64,000 nucleotides of DNA from Nonomuraea thailandensis (GTDB lineage: Bacteria; Actinomycetota; Actinomycetes; Streptosporangiales; Streptosporangiaceae). The notes beneath the pieces are model-generated. The model worked only from the letters and a program-made list of their open reading frames with translations. It searched no databases and was not told the DNA's origin. The stretch is from positions 12,049,501-12,113,500 of the forward strand of contig NZ_JAMZEB010000002.1 of NCBI RefSeq assembly GCF_024172165.1. The letters run 5' to 3'. Shown here piece by piece: positions 8,536 to 15,969 of the stretch. The translations under genes and the position numbers were made by a program. Position 1 is the stretch's first letter. Each line of letters starts with the position of its first letter.

Positions 8536-8919
8536 CTACGGGCGGCGGCTGCCCGGCGGGAAGACCTGGAGGGCCGCCTCCAGGGCCGTGGCCTCCTCCG
8601 GGGTGAGGCGCTCGAGGAAGTGCACGAGGGTCGCGGCCTGGTTGCCGCTGGTGGCCAGCGCGTGCCGCATCAGCTCGGCGGTGTAGGCCTCTTTCGTGGC
8701 CACCGGCTCGTAGACGTAGGCCCGGCCGACCGGCTCGCGCCGCAGCAGGCCCTTGGTGTGCAGCTTGTCCATCACGGTCATGACCGTGGTGTAGGCGATC
8801 TCGCGCTCCGTGCGGAGGTCTTCGAGCACGTCACGGACGGAGGCGGGCCTGCGGTAGGACCACATCCTGTCCATGATCGTGGATTCGAGCTCTCCGAGCG
8901 GGCGCTTCATGTCCCACAT
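8536..8919 (-). CDS. BlaI/MecI-family transcriptional repressor
   Basis: A 127-residue winged-helix regulator. Residues 10-80 (LGELESTIMDRMW, then AYTTVMTVMDKLHTKGLL) match BlaI, MecI and mycobacterial Rv1846c. The C-terminal half would dimerise. No BlaR-type sensor peptidase follows; instead catalase lies directly downstream, so it may control peroxide or envelope stress genes and itself. Start is ATG 8919; ATG 8910 (MKRPLG) is equally possible, as neither has a strong ribosome binding site. Confidence 0.85.
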   Translation of the reverse strand: MWDMKRPLGELESTIMDRMWSYRRPASVRDVLEDLRTEREIAYTTVMTVMDKLHTKGLLRREPVGRAYVYEPVATKEAYTAELMRHALATSGNQAATLVHFLERLTPEEATALEAALQVFPPGSRRP

Positions 8920-8933
8920 GGTAAGGGCTCGGC

Positions 8934-8958
8934 CCCGATCGGCCCCTCGCCGATCGGG
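8934..8958 (-). terminator. Terminator hairpin downstream of the 8970-10016 gene
   Basis: A perfect 10-bp stem, CCCGATCGGC (8934-8943) with GCCGATCGGG (8949-8958), has a 5-base loop. It lies 12 bases after the stop codon of the unknown minus-strand gene and before the BlaI-like gene. Confidence 0.65.
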
Positions 8959-8969
8959 AGCCGGTGGGC

Positions 8970-10016
8970 CTACTCGCCGCCGCCCTCGGGGACGATCCTG
9001 GACATCCAGGCCGCGGCCTCGTCGGACGGCAGGATCCGTTCCAGGCGGATGACGCCCGGCATCATCGGGTAGCGCCTGCCGGGGCTCCACGACCGCGCGT
9101 ACGGCGGCGGGTCGAGCACGACGACCCGCACCCCGTCCAGCTTCGGGATGTCGGCGGGGACGCCCTCGTTCCAGATCCACTTGCCGTAGGCGTCCACCAG
9201 GTTGAACTGGCCGTGGACCGGGCCGTCCTCCGGGTCCACGTCGCCGTCGGTGGCGGCCATGACCCACTCGGGGTCCGGCTGCACGCCCTCGATCAGCCCG
9301 TGGTCGGACGGGCCGCTCACCACGTCGGCCAGCAGGGTGTGGAGCTGGAAGTTGTCGCCGATGCCGCCGATGACGACCTCGTAGCCGCGGCCGGTCTCCC
9401 TGTGCAGGACGATCAGGTGCTCGTCCTCCAGGACCGCCAGCAGTCCGGCCAGCCACTCCAGGTCCTCGCGGTCGTCGGCCACCGCCGACAGGGCCGCTGC
9501 CAGGCGCTCGCGGCCGGGCAGCCCGGCGCGCACCTCCGGGGAGAGCTGCAGGATGGACAGGACCGGCATGTGCGCCATGTGGACGCTCGCCCAGGCGTCG
9601 GCCAGCCCGAACGCCTCCCGCTCCGGCAGGCCGGTCAGGCGGCCGGCCGTGCTCGGCAACCAGCCGGGGTCGTTGTCGTCGGGCTCGGGCGGCTCCTCGC
9701 CGGTGGCCGAGCGCCAGGCCGCGGCGAACCTGGCCGACTGCTCCAGCAGCCCGGTGAGCTGCTCGACCAGGGGCTCGGCCAGCGGGGCCGGGTCGGCGCC
9801 GCGCTCGGCCAGCGCGCCGGCCACGATGCCCAGGCGGGCGCCGACGCCGGGCGGCACCAGGTCGAAGACCTCGCCGAAGCGGGCCGCCACGGCGGACAGG
9901 GTCGCCCTGTCGGCGGTCTCCGTGGCCGCGTAGAGCTGCGAGGCGTGCTCGAAGAGCCGGTCGGGATCGCGGTCGGCGGCTGCCTGGAAGAGCGCGTCGA
10001 GATGGTGATCAAGCAT
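8970..10016 (-). CDS. Conserved hypothetical protein (unknown function)
   Basis: A 348-residue soluble-looking protein with no signal peptide or membrane segment. I do not recognise a family. The N-terminal two thirds are Ala/Leu-rich and helical, resembling a repeat scaffold. The C-terminal third is mixed alpha/beta with Asp-rich (DGDVDPEDG) and Trp-containing (GKWIWNEG) stretches and ends in a poly-Gly/Glu tail. Codon usage is normal for the window, so the gene is real. The start ATG 10016 follows TAGCCT by six bases, suggesting a leaderless message. A hairpin follows the stop, so it is probably monocistronic. Confidence 0.7.
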   Translation of the reverse strand: MLDHHLDALFQAAADRDPDRLFEHASQLYAATETADRATLSAVAARFGEVFDLVPPGVGARLGIVAGALAERGADPAPLAEPLVEQLTGLLEQSARFAAAWRSATGEEPPEPDDNDPGWLPSTAGRLTGLPEREAFGLADAWASVHMAHMPVLSILQLSPEVRAGLPGRERLAAALSAVADDREDLEWLAGLLAVLEDEHLIVLHRETGRGYEVVIGGIGDNFQLHTLLADVVSGPSDHGLIEGVQPDPEWVMAATDGDVDPEDGPVHGQFNLVDAYGKWIWNEGVPADIPKLDGVRVVVLDPPPYARSWSPGRRYPMMPGVIRLERILPSDEAAAWMSRIVPEGGGE

Positions 10017-10054
10017 TCCGGCAGGCTACGACATATGCGGACTTGGTGTGGTGG

Positions 10055-10999
10055 TCAGCGGCTGACGCCGTCGGCGGGGCGGCGGAGCAGGTCGAGGTCG
10101 GCGCGGCGGGGCAGGCTCTCCCAGTCGCCCTGGCTGGTGACGGCGAACGCGCCCGCCGCGCACGCGGTGGCCAGCCGCTGCCCGGGCTCCGCCCCGGCCA
10201 GCCAGTCGGCCAGCCAGCCGGCCGCGAAGGCGTCTCCCGCGCCCACCGAGTCGACCTCCGTCACCCGGTACGGCTCCGCCCGCCGTACGACGCCGCCGGA
10301 CAGCTCCATCGCCCCCTCGGCGCCGAACTTGAGCAGCACGTGCCGCGGCCCGAGCCCCGCCAGCGCCGCGGCCAGCTCCTCGGCCCCCTCGGCGTCGGCG
10401 ATCAGCCGGCCCTCCGCCTCGGTCGCGAACAGCACGTCCACCTCGCCGACCACCTCCCGCAGCCACGCCCCGGCCTCCTCGGGCGTCCACAGCGCGCGCC
10501 GGTAGTTGACGTCGAGCGAGACGGTCACCCCGGCGGAGCGCGCCTCGCAGATCGCGTGGCGCACGGCCTCCCGCGCCGACCCCGACAGCGCGGGCGTGAT
10601 GGCGGAGACGTGCAGCACCCTGGCGGCGCGGATGAGGCCGGGGTCGAGGTCGGCGGGGCTCAGCCGCGAGCCCGCGCTGTCCCTGCGGTAGTAGCGCACG
10701 TCGATGAGGTCGGCCGTGCGCCTGCCCTTGATCATCAGCCCGGTGGGCGCGGCAGGGTCGGGGATCGCGTGCGCGTGCACGCCCTCGCCCGCGAGCGTCG
10801 CCCGGATCAGGTCACCGAACTCGTCGGCCCCCACCCGGCCGATCCACGTCACGTCGTGCCCGAGCCGGGCCACGCCGATCGCGACGTTGGACTCGGCGCC
10901 GCCCAGGCCGAGGTCGAAGTCGCGGGCGAAGCGCAGCGGGCCCGTACGGCGGGCGGCGAACAGGGCCATGGTCTCGCCGAAGGTCACCAGCTCAGTCAT
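10055..10999 (-). CDS. PfkB-family sugar kinase (2-keto-3-deoxygluconate kinase-like)
   Basis: A 314-residue ribokinase-fold enzyme that phosphorylates a sugar or sugar acid with ATP. It begins with the KDG-kinase-like VTFGETMALF, has the GGAESNVAIGVARLG substrate region, and ends with the anion-hole/catalytic motif DSVGAGDAFAAGW. It overlaps the IclR gene by ATGA and is co-transcribed with it. It is divergent from a sugar importer, so it probably phosphorylates the imported sugar. KDG kinase is the closest guess; fructokinase-type activity is possible. Confidence 0.85.
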   Translation of the reverse strand: MTELVTFGETMALFAARRTGPLRFARDFDLGLGGAESNVAIGVARLGHDVTWIGRVGADEFGDLIRATLAGEGVHAHAIPDPAAPTGLMIKGRRTADLIDVRYYRRDSAGSRLSPADLDPGLIRAARVLHVSAITPALSGSAREAVRHAICEARSAGVTVSLDVNYRRALWTPEEAGAWLREVVGEVDVLFATEAEGRLIADAEGAEELAAALAGLGPRHVLLKFGAEGAMELSGGVVRRAEPYRVTEVDSVGAGDAFAAGWLADWLAGAEPGQRLATACAAGAFAVTSQGDWESLPRRADLDLLRRPADGVSR

Positions 11000-11760
11000 C
11001 GGCTCGTACTACCCAGCTTTCTCGAGATGCGCACCGCCGCCCCCGCCACCAGCGGCCCCAGCTCGCGTACCCGCGCGGCGGTGATGCGCGAGGTGAGGCC
11101 GGAGACGGAGATGGCGGCGGCGACGGCGTCGTGGTGGTTGAAGATCGGTGCGGCGACGCAGCGCACCTCGGGCTCGTTCTCGCGGTCGTCCACGGCGTAG
11201 CCGCGGCGCCTGATGTGCGCCAGCTCGGCGCGCAGCCGCTCGGCGTCGGTGATCGTGTGCCTGGTCCTGGGCTCCAGGACCAGCTCGGCCAGGAGCTCCT
11301 CGGGCAGCCAGGCCAGGATGGCCTTGCCGACGGCGGTGGAGTGGAGGGGGCCGCGGCTGCCGATGCGGGAGGCCATGCGCACGTTCGCCTCGTTCTCCAC
11401 CTTGTCGATGTAGACGACGTGCGGGTGGTCGTGGACGACGAGGTGCACGGTCTCGCGCACCTCGCTCATCAGCCGGTGCGACTCCCCGGCCGCCACGGCG
11501 CGCAGGTCGAGGGTGGCGAGGTATGCCTGCCCGAGCCGGAGCGTGCCGTGGCCCAGGCGGTAGACGCCGGTCCTGCGGTCGCGGTCGAGCAGCTTGGCCT
11601 CGACGAGCGGCACGGTCAGCCGCAGCACCGTGCTCTTGGACAGGCCGGCCGCCTCGGCGAGCTGGGTGAGCGTCAGGCCCGGGTGCTCGCGTACGTGGTC
11701 GAGCAACGTCAGCGCGCGCCTGAGCGAGGCGGACTGGTTGCGTTCCTGCACGTCGCCCAC
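10996..11760 (-). CDS. IclR-family transcriptional regulator
   Basis: A 254-residue regulator with an N-terminal winged helix (LTQLAEAAGLSKSTVLRL) and a C-terminal IclR effector domain (VHLVVHDHPHVVYIDKVE, STAVGKAILAWLP, RCVAAPIFNH). I start at GTG 11760; an in-frame ATG at 11805 would place the palindromic operator inside the coding region. It heads an operon with the sugar kinase (4-base overlap) and is divergent from the sugar ABC operon. This strongly suggests that it controls both in response to the sugar or its catabolite. Confidence 0.9.
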   Translation of the reverse strand: MGDVQERNQSASLRRALTLLDHVREHPGLTLTQLAEAAGLSKSTVLRLTVPLVEAKLLDRDRRTGVYRLGHGTLRLGQAYLATLDLRAVAAGESHRLMSEVRETVHLVVHDHPHVVYIDKVENEANVRMASRIGSRGPLHSTAVGKAILAWLPEELLAELVLEPRTRHTITDAERLRAELAHIRRRGYAVDDRENEPEVRCVAAPIFNHHDAVAAAISVSGLTSRITAARVRELGPLVAGAAVRISRKLGSTSR

Positions 11761-11791
11761 GATAGCGGGGGAAATCGCTATGCAACATGAG

Positions 11792-11808
11792 GTTGTGCAG
11801 TGCACAAC
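11792..11808. promoter_or_regulatory. Perfect palindrome, candidate IclR operator in divergent promoter
   Basis: GTTGTGCAGTGCACAAC has two perfect 8-base arms around one central base. It lies between the IclR gene (start 11760) and the sugar-binding-protein gene (start 11871), whose likely -10 box is TAGGGT at 11847-11852. A related TGCAAC half-site at 11781-11786 may extend the site. Confidence 0.6.
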
Positions 11809-11870
11809 AACGTGCGAGAGCGCTTTCCGTCCCGCGCGCGGCTTCCTAGGGTCACGCTCGGGAGGTAATA

Positions 11871-13115
11871 GTGAAGTTTCTTAACTATGTTGCCGCCGGC
11901 GCCGCCCTGCTCGCGCTGGCCGCCTGCGCCCCCTCGACCGCCCCCGCTACGGGCGGCGCCGACGAGAAGACCGGCACGCTGCGCGTCTGGCTCTTCGACG
12001 AGCCGAACCGCGCCCCCAAGGAGAAGGTCGTCGCCGAGGCCGTCAAGGAGTTCACCGCCGCGCACGCCGGCGTCCAGGTCGAGGTGACCTACATCCCGAC
12101 CACGCCGGCCAGGCACGAGAAGTTCAAGGGCGCCTTCAACGACCCGTCCAGCTCGCCCGACGTGGCCGAGTACGGCAACACCGACCTGGCCGAGTACGCG
12201 GCCGCCGGCGGGTTCGCCGAGCTCGATCTCCCGGCCGGGGACCTGACGCCGGGCCTGGTCGAGTCGGCCACCGTGAACGGCAAGCAGTACGGCCTGCCCT
12301 GGTTCATCGGCATCCGCGCCCTGTACTACCGCACCGACGTCTTCGACGAGCTGAAGCTGGAGCCGCCGTCGTCGATCGCCGAGCTGACCGAGACCGCCCG
12401 CACGATCCGCGCGAAGAAGCCAGACCTGTACGGCATCGCCGTCGGCGGCGAGTACACCTTCGGCGCCCTGCCCTTCGTCTGGGACGCCGGCGGCGACATC
12501 ACCGCCCTCGACTCGCCCGCCTCGCGCAAGGGCGTCAAGGCGTACACGGACCTGCTGACGGACGACATCTGCCCGCCGCAGGCCTGCGTGTCGCTCACCG
12601 GCGGCAAGACCGTCGAGCTGTTCGCGAGCGGCAAGGCCGCGATGGGCATCCTGGGCAACTTCAGCCGCTCGGCCGTGGACGCGGGGGCGGCGGCGGGCAA
12701 GTACGCGGTCGTCCCGCTGCCCGGCTCGGCCGAGGGCTCGATCGCGCCGGCCTTCGCCGGGGGCAACAACCTCGGCGTGATGAAGCACGCCAGGCACCGC
12801 ACGCTGGCCGTGGAGTTCGTCGAGCTGCTGGGCGGCAAGGCGTACCAGGCCAGGATGTACGAGGCCATGGGCAACCTGCCGACGCTGACCTCCGTGCGGG
12901 ACGAGCTGGCGGCCAAGGACCCGTTCCTGAAGCCGTTCCTCGACACGGTGGCCAAGGGCACGAAGTTCGTGCCGATCGACCCCGCCTGGGTGAAGATCGA
13001 CAACGGCAAGGTCATCCCCACGATGCTGCAGAAGATCGCCACCGGCCAGGCCACCGTGGACGCCGCCACCACCGAGGCGGCCGCCGCCGTCAAGACGGCC
13101 TTCGGCCGCTCGTGA
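11871..13115 (+). CDS. Sugar-binding lipoprotein of carbohydrate ABC transporter (SBP family 1)
   Basis: A 414-residue extracellular receptor for a CUT1-type importer. The signal peptide ends in LAALAAC, a lipobox, and the body shows SBP_bac_1 features (EFTAAHAGVQVEVTYIP, YGLPWFIGIRALYYR, a FASGKAAMGILGNF segment). GTG 11871 follows GGAGGT by four bases. The first codons (AAG TTT CTT AAC TAT) are unusually A/T-rich for this genome, as often seen at translation starts. GTGA overlap couples it to the permease. The ligand is probably a sugar or sugar acid used by the divergent kinase. Confidence 0.9.
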   Translation: MKFLNYVAAGAALLALAACAPSTAPATGGADEKTGTLRVWLFDEPNRAPKEKVVAEAVKEFTAAHAGVQVEVTYIPTTPARHEKFKGAFNDPSSSPDVAEYGNTDLAEYAAAGGFAELDLPAGDLTPGLVESATVNGKQYGLPWFIGIRALYYRTDVFDELKLEPPSSIAELTETARTIRAKKPDLYGIAVGGEYTFGALPFVWDAGGDITALDSPASRKGVKAYTDLLTDDICPPQACVSLTGGKTVELFASGKAAMGILGNFSRSAVDAGAAAGKYAVVPLPGSAEGSIAPAFAGGNNLGVMKHARHRTLAVEFVELLGGKAYQARMYEAMGNLPTLTSVRDELAAKDPFLKPFLDTVAKGTKFVPIDPAWVKIDNGKVIPTMLQKIATGQATVDAATTEAAAAVKTAFGRS

Positions 13116-13993
13116 GAGCCGGGTCCGGCCATCGCCCATGGCTCTACCTGCTGCCCGCCGCGGCCGTGCTCGTGCCGCTGTTCGGCTACCCGCTCTACAT
13201 GCTGGGCCTGCTGTCGGTCTTCGACTACCGGCAGGCCCAGGTCAGCGGCGGGCAGCCGAGCACGTTCGTCGGGTTCGGCAACTACGCGGCGCTGCTGGGC
13301 GACGGCCGGTTCCGGGAGGTGCTGCTGCAGACCATCGGCTTCGCGGCGGCGCTGGTGCTGGCCACGCTGGCGGTCGGGGCGGCGCTGGCGGTGCTGCTGA
13401 CCCGCGCCGGGCCGGTGCCGAGGACCGCGCTGTCGCTGGCGGCGCTGGGCGCGTGGGCGGCGCCCGCGATGACCGGCTCCACCGTGTGGATGTTCCTGTT
13501 CGACGCCGACCTCGGGCTGGTCAACCAGGTGCTGGGGCTCGCCGGCTTCAACTGGTTCTACGACCGGTGGGTCACGTTCGCAGTGGTCGGGGCGACGATC
13601 GTGTGGCACTCGTTCCCGCTGGTCATGCTCACCCTGTACGCGGGCATCCAGGCCGTCCCCGGCTCGGTGCTGGAGGCGGCGGCGCTGGACGGGGCCTCGG
13701 CGTGGCACACGTTCTGGAAAGTGATCGTGCCGATGTTGCGGCCCCTGATCACCATCGTCGTCATCCAGTCGGTGATCTGGGACTTCAAGGTGTTCACCCA
13801 GATCTACGTGATGACCAACGGCGGCGGCGTCGCCGGGCAGAACACCGTGCTGAACGTCTACGCCTACCAGACCGCGTTCGGCTCCTCCGAGTACGGGCTC
13901 GGCTCGGCCATCGCCGTGGTCATGACGCTCGTGCTGCTGGTGTTCACCCTGCTCTACATCCGGGCGCTGCATCGGGGAGGGGAACGGCTGTGA
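13112..13993 (+). CDS. Carbohydrate ABC transporter permease (MalF/UgpA type)
   Basis: A 293-residue permease with six predicted membrane segments and the family EAA motif (EAAALDGASAWHTFWKVIVPML). Start GTG 13112 overlaps the binding-protein stop, and its own stop overlaps the next start (GTGA). No ATPase gene is in this operon; like many actinomycete CUT1 systems it probably uses a shared MsiK-type ATPase encoded elsewhere. Confidence 0.9.
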   Translation: MRAGSGHRPWLYLLPAAAVLVPLFGYPLYMLGLLSVFDYRQAQVSGGQPSTFVGFGNYAALLGDGRFREVLLQTIGFAAALVLATLAVGAALAVLLTRAGPVPRTALSLAALGAWAAPAMTGSTVWMFLFDADLGLVNQVLGLAGFNWFYDRWVTFAVVGATIVWHSFPLVMLTLYAGIQAVPGSVLEAAALDGASAWHTFWKVIVPMLRPLITIVVIQSVIWDFKVFTQIYVMTNGGGVAGQNTVLNVYAYQTAFGSSEYGLGSAIAVVMTLVLLVFTLLYIRALHRGGERL

Positions 13994-14805
13994 GGAGAAT
14001 CGTCCCGAACACGGTGGCCTGCGTGGTCGCCCTGCTGACGGCGTTCCCGCTGTACTGGATGGTGCTGTCGGCGCTCAAGCCCGACGGCGAGATCCAGTCG
14101 CTGGACGTCAGGCCGTGGACGTCGCACCCGACCCTGGACAACTTCGTCAGGGTGCTGACCGGGGAGGGTTTCGGGCGTTACCTGCTCAACAGCGCGGGCG
14201 TGGCGCTGAGCGTGGTCGTGCTGTCGGCCGCGGTGGCGTTCCTCGCGGCCGTGGCGGTGACCAGGTTCAGGTTCCGGTTCAGGACGACCGTGCTGATCAT
14301 GTTCCTGATCGCGCAGATGGTGCCGGTCGAGGCTCTGACCATCCCGCTGTTCTTCGTGGTGCGGGACCTGGGGCTGCTGAACACGCTGGCCTCGCTGGTC
14401 GTGGTGCAGCTCGCGTTCACGCTGCCGTTCGCGATCTGGATGATGCGCGGGTTCGTCGCCGCCGTGCCCGAGGCACTGGAGGAGGCGGCGATGATCGACG
14501 GGGCCGGGCGGGCGACCGTGCTGTGGCGGATCCTGTTCCCGCTGGTCGCACCCGGGCTGGTGGCGACCAGCGTGTTCTCCTTCATCACCGCCTGGAACGA
14601 CTTCGTCTTCGCCAGGACCTTCATCATCTCCGCCAAGGACAACCAGACCCTGCCCGCGGCGCTGCTCGTCTTCTTCAAACCGGACGAGAACGACTGGGGC
14701 GGGATCATGGCGGCCTCGACGCTGATGACGATCCCGGTGCTGATCTTCTTCGTCGCCGTGCAGCGGCGGCTGGTGTCAGGGCTTGGAGGGGCCGTCAAGG
14801 ACTGA
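13990..14805 (+). CDS. Carbohydrate ABC transporter permease (MalG/UgpE type)
   Basis: The 271-residue second permease of the CUT1 importer has an EAA loop (EEAAMIDGAGRATVLWRIL) and six hydrophobic segments. It is the last gene of the operon, coupled by GTGA to the preceding permease. Its 3' end overlaps the convergent AlkZ-like gene by 30 bases (14776-14805), so the two transcripts are antisense at their ends. Confidence 0.9.
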   Translation: MRRIVPNTVACVVALLTAFPLYWMVLSALKPDGEIQSLDVRPWTSHPTLDNFVRVLTGEGFGRYLLNSAGVALSVVVLSAAVAFLAAVAVTRFRFRFRTTVLIMFLIAQMVPVEALTIPLFFVVRDLGLLNTLASLVVVQLAFTLPFAIWMMRGFVAAVPEALEEAAMIDGAGRATVLWRILFPLVAPGLVATSVFSFITAWNDFVFARTFIISAKDNQTLPAALLVFFKPDENDWGGIMAASTLMTIPVLIFFVAVQRRLVSGLGGAVKD

Positions 14806-15876
14806 GACGACGTGCTCGTCGCCCGGCGCCAGGAACTCCAGCAGCCGCCGCCCCTCCTCCTCGGCCTCGTCCAGCACCTTGATCGGCTCCCACTGGTGGA
14901 GGGTGAGCGTGGAGACGCCCTTGGCCCGGGTGACCGTCCAGTCTCCGGCCGTGACGCCGTCCACCAGGATCACGCGCGGCATGACGTTCGTGCCCATGAA
15001 GCCCTGCAGCGCCGCCGCCCCGGTCTCGGTGATCGCCCTGGAACGGTCGGCGTAGGACAGGAAGAGGTTGTCGAAGTCGTACATGAGCCGCACGGGGGCG
15101 GGCACGTCCTCGCCGGGGCGGGGCGCGTCCGGCAGGTCGTACAGGGTCCTGCCCGCGTCGTCCCTGAACCTGACCAGGTCCATCGAGTCGAACACCTCGC
15201 CCAGCCGGGTCAGCCCCGACCACGTCTGAGCGTCCTGCGCCGACGCGGGCCCGAAGGCGGCCAGGTAGCGGCGCACCAGCTCGGCCGGCGTCATCGGCGG
15301 CACCTCGAACCCGATCCAGGACTCCGCGCTCGTGTGGGCGATCGGCCCGCTCCTGCCCCACACGCCGCGCGGCGGCACCTGCACCAGCGGCACCAGGCAG
15401 CGCACGCCCTGGCCCAGCGCGTGCGGGTCGATGTCCGGCCAGCGCTCGGCCAGCGCCCGCCCCAGGTCGGCGAACGTCATCGGCCGTTCCTCCAGCAGCG
15501 CCCGGCCCACCGCCGCCAGCTCGTCGAGGTCCACGCCCGCCAGCCGCTTGCCGAACGTCGTGCGCGTCCCGCGCTCGGTCACCACCTGCAGCAGCGGCCG
15601 CATGGCCAGGCAGTCGCGGGCGGAGACCAGGTGGATGGTGGAGCGCTGCAGCGCGATGCGCACGAGCTCGCGCGAGAGCAGCAGGTCGGCGGCGTCGGCG
15701 GGGTTGAACCCGGCGATGCGGTTCCACAGGCCGGTGTACCAGGTGTGCGGGGTCTGCGCCTGCAGCCCGCCCACCTGCTCCACGACCTCGGTCACGGAGC
15801 CGCCGGTGCGGCGCAGCAGGTGCTGCCGCTCCAGCGTGGCCCGGTTGAGCGCCCTGCGGCTGATGAGGGGATCCAT
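14776..15876 (-). CDS. HTH_42 / AlkZ-like winged-helix protein, candidate DNA glycosylase
   Basis: A 366-residue member of the HTH_42 superfamily, whose studied members (Streptomyces AlkZ, E. coli YcaQ) are DNA glycosylases that excise alkylated or crosslinked bases. The catalytic QxQ motif of AlkZ is present as GLQAQ (Q39, Q41), followed by TWYTGLWNRI. Tandem winged-helix segments and C-terminal beta-barrel-like motifs (FDNLFLSYADRSR) are also seen. No biosynthetic gene cluster for a DNA-damaging compound lies in the window, so housekeeping repair is more likely than self-resistance. ATG 15876 lacks a clear ribosome binding site and lies 13 bases after a strong hairpin. The end overlaps the permease gene at 13990. 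Confidence 0.75.
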   Translation of the reverse strand: MDPLISRRALNRATLERQHLLRRTGGSVTEVVEQVGGLQAQTPHTWYTGLWNRIAGFNPADAADLLLSRELVRIALQRSTIHLVSARDCLAMRPLLQVVTERGTRTTFGKRLAGVDLDELAAVGRALLEERPMTFADLGRALAERWPDIDPHALGQGVRCLVPLVQVPPRGVWGRSGPIAHTSAESWIGFEVPPMTPAELVRRYLAAFGPASAQDAQTWSGLTRLGEVFDSMDLVRFRDDAGRTLYDLPDAPRPGEDVPAPVRLMYDFDNLFLSYADRSRAITETGAAALQGFMGTNVMPRVILVDGVTAGDWTVTRAKGVSTLTLHQWEPIKVLDEAEEEGRRLLEFLAPGDEHVVSVLDGPSKP

Positions 15877-15889
15877 GACAGTAAAGGTA

Positions 15890-15926
15890 GGGGCTATTGC
15901 GGCCGGTCCCGGGCCGCAATAGCCCC
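15890..15926 (-). terminator. Strong hairpin between clostripain-like and AlkZ-like genes
   Basis: A perfect 15-bp inverted repeat (15890-15904 with 15912-15926) has a 7-base loop. On the minus strand it follows the peptidase stop (15970) and is followed by a moderately U-rich stretch (TACCTTTAC), so it is probably a terminator. It ends only 13 bases before the AlkZ-like start codon, so attenuation of that gene is possible. Confidence 0.7.
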
Positions 15927-15969
15927 AGCGACGCCGGCGGGACGCCGGCATGTGGCCTGCGACGCCCTC

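Noticed and set aside
11761..11805. ATG 11805 as start of the IclR gene
   Set aside because: It would put half of the perfect palindromic operator in the coding region and adds an atypical Cys-rich N-terminus; GTG 11760 gives a normal IclR start.
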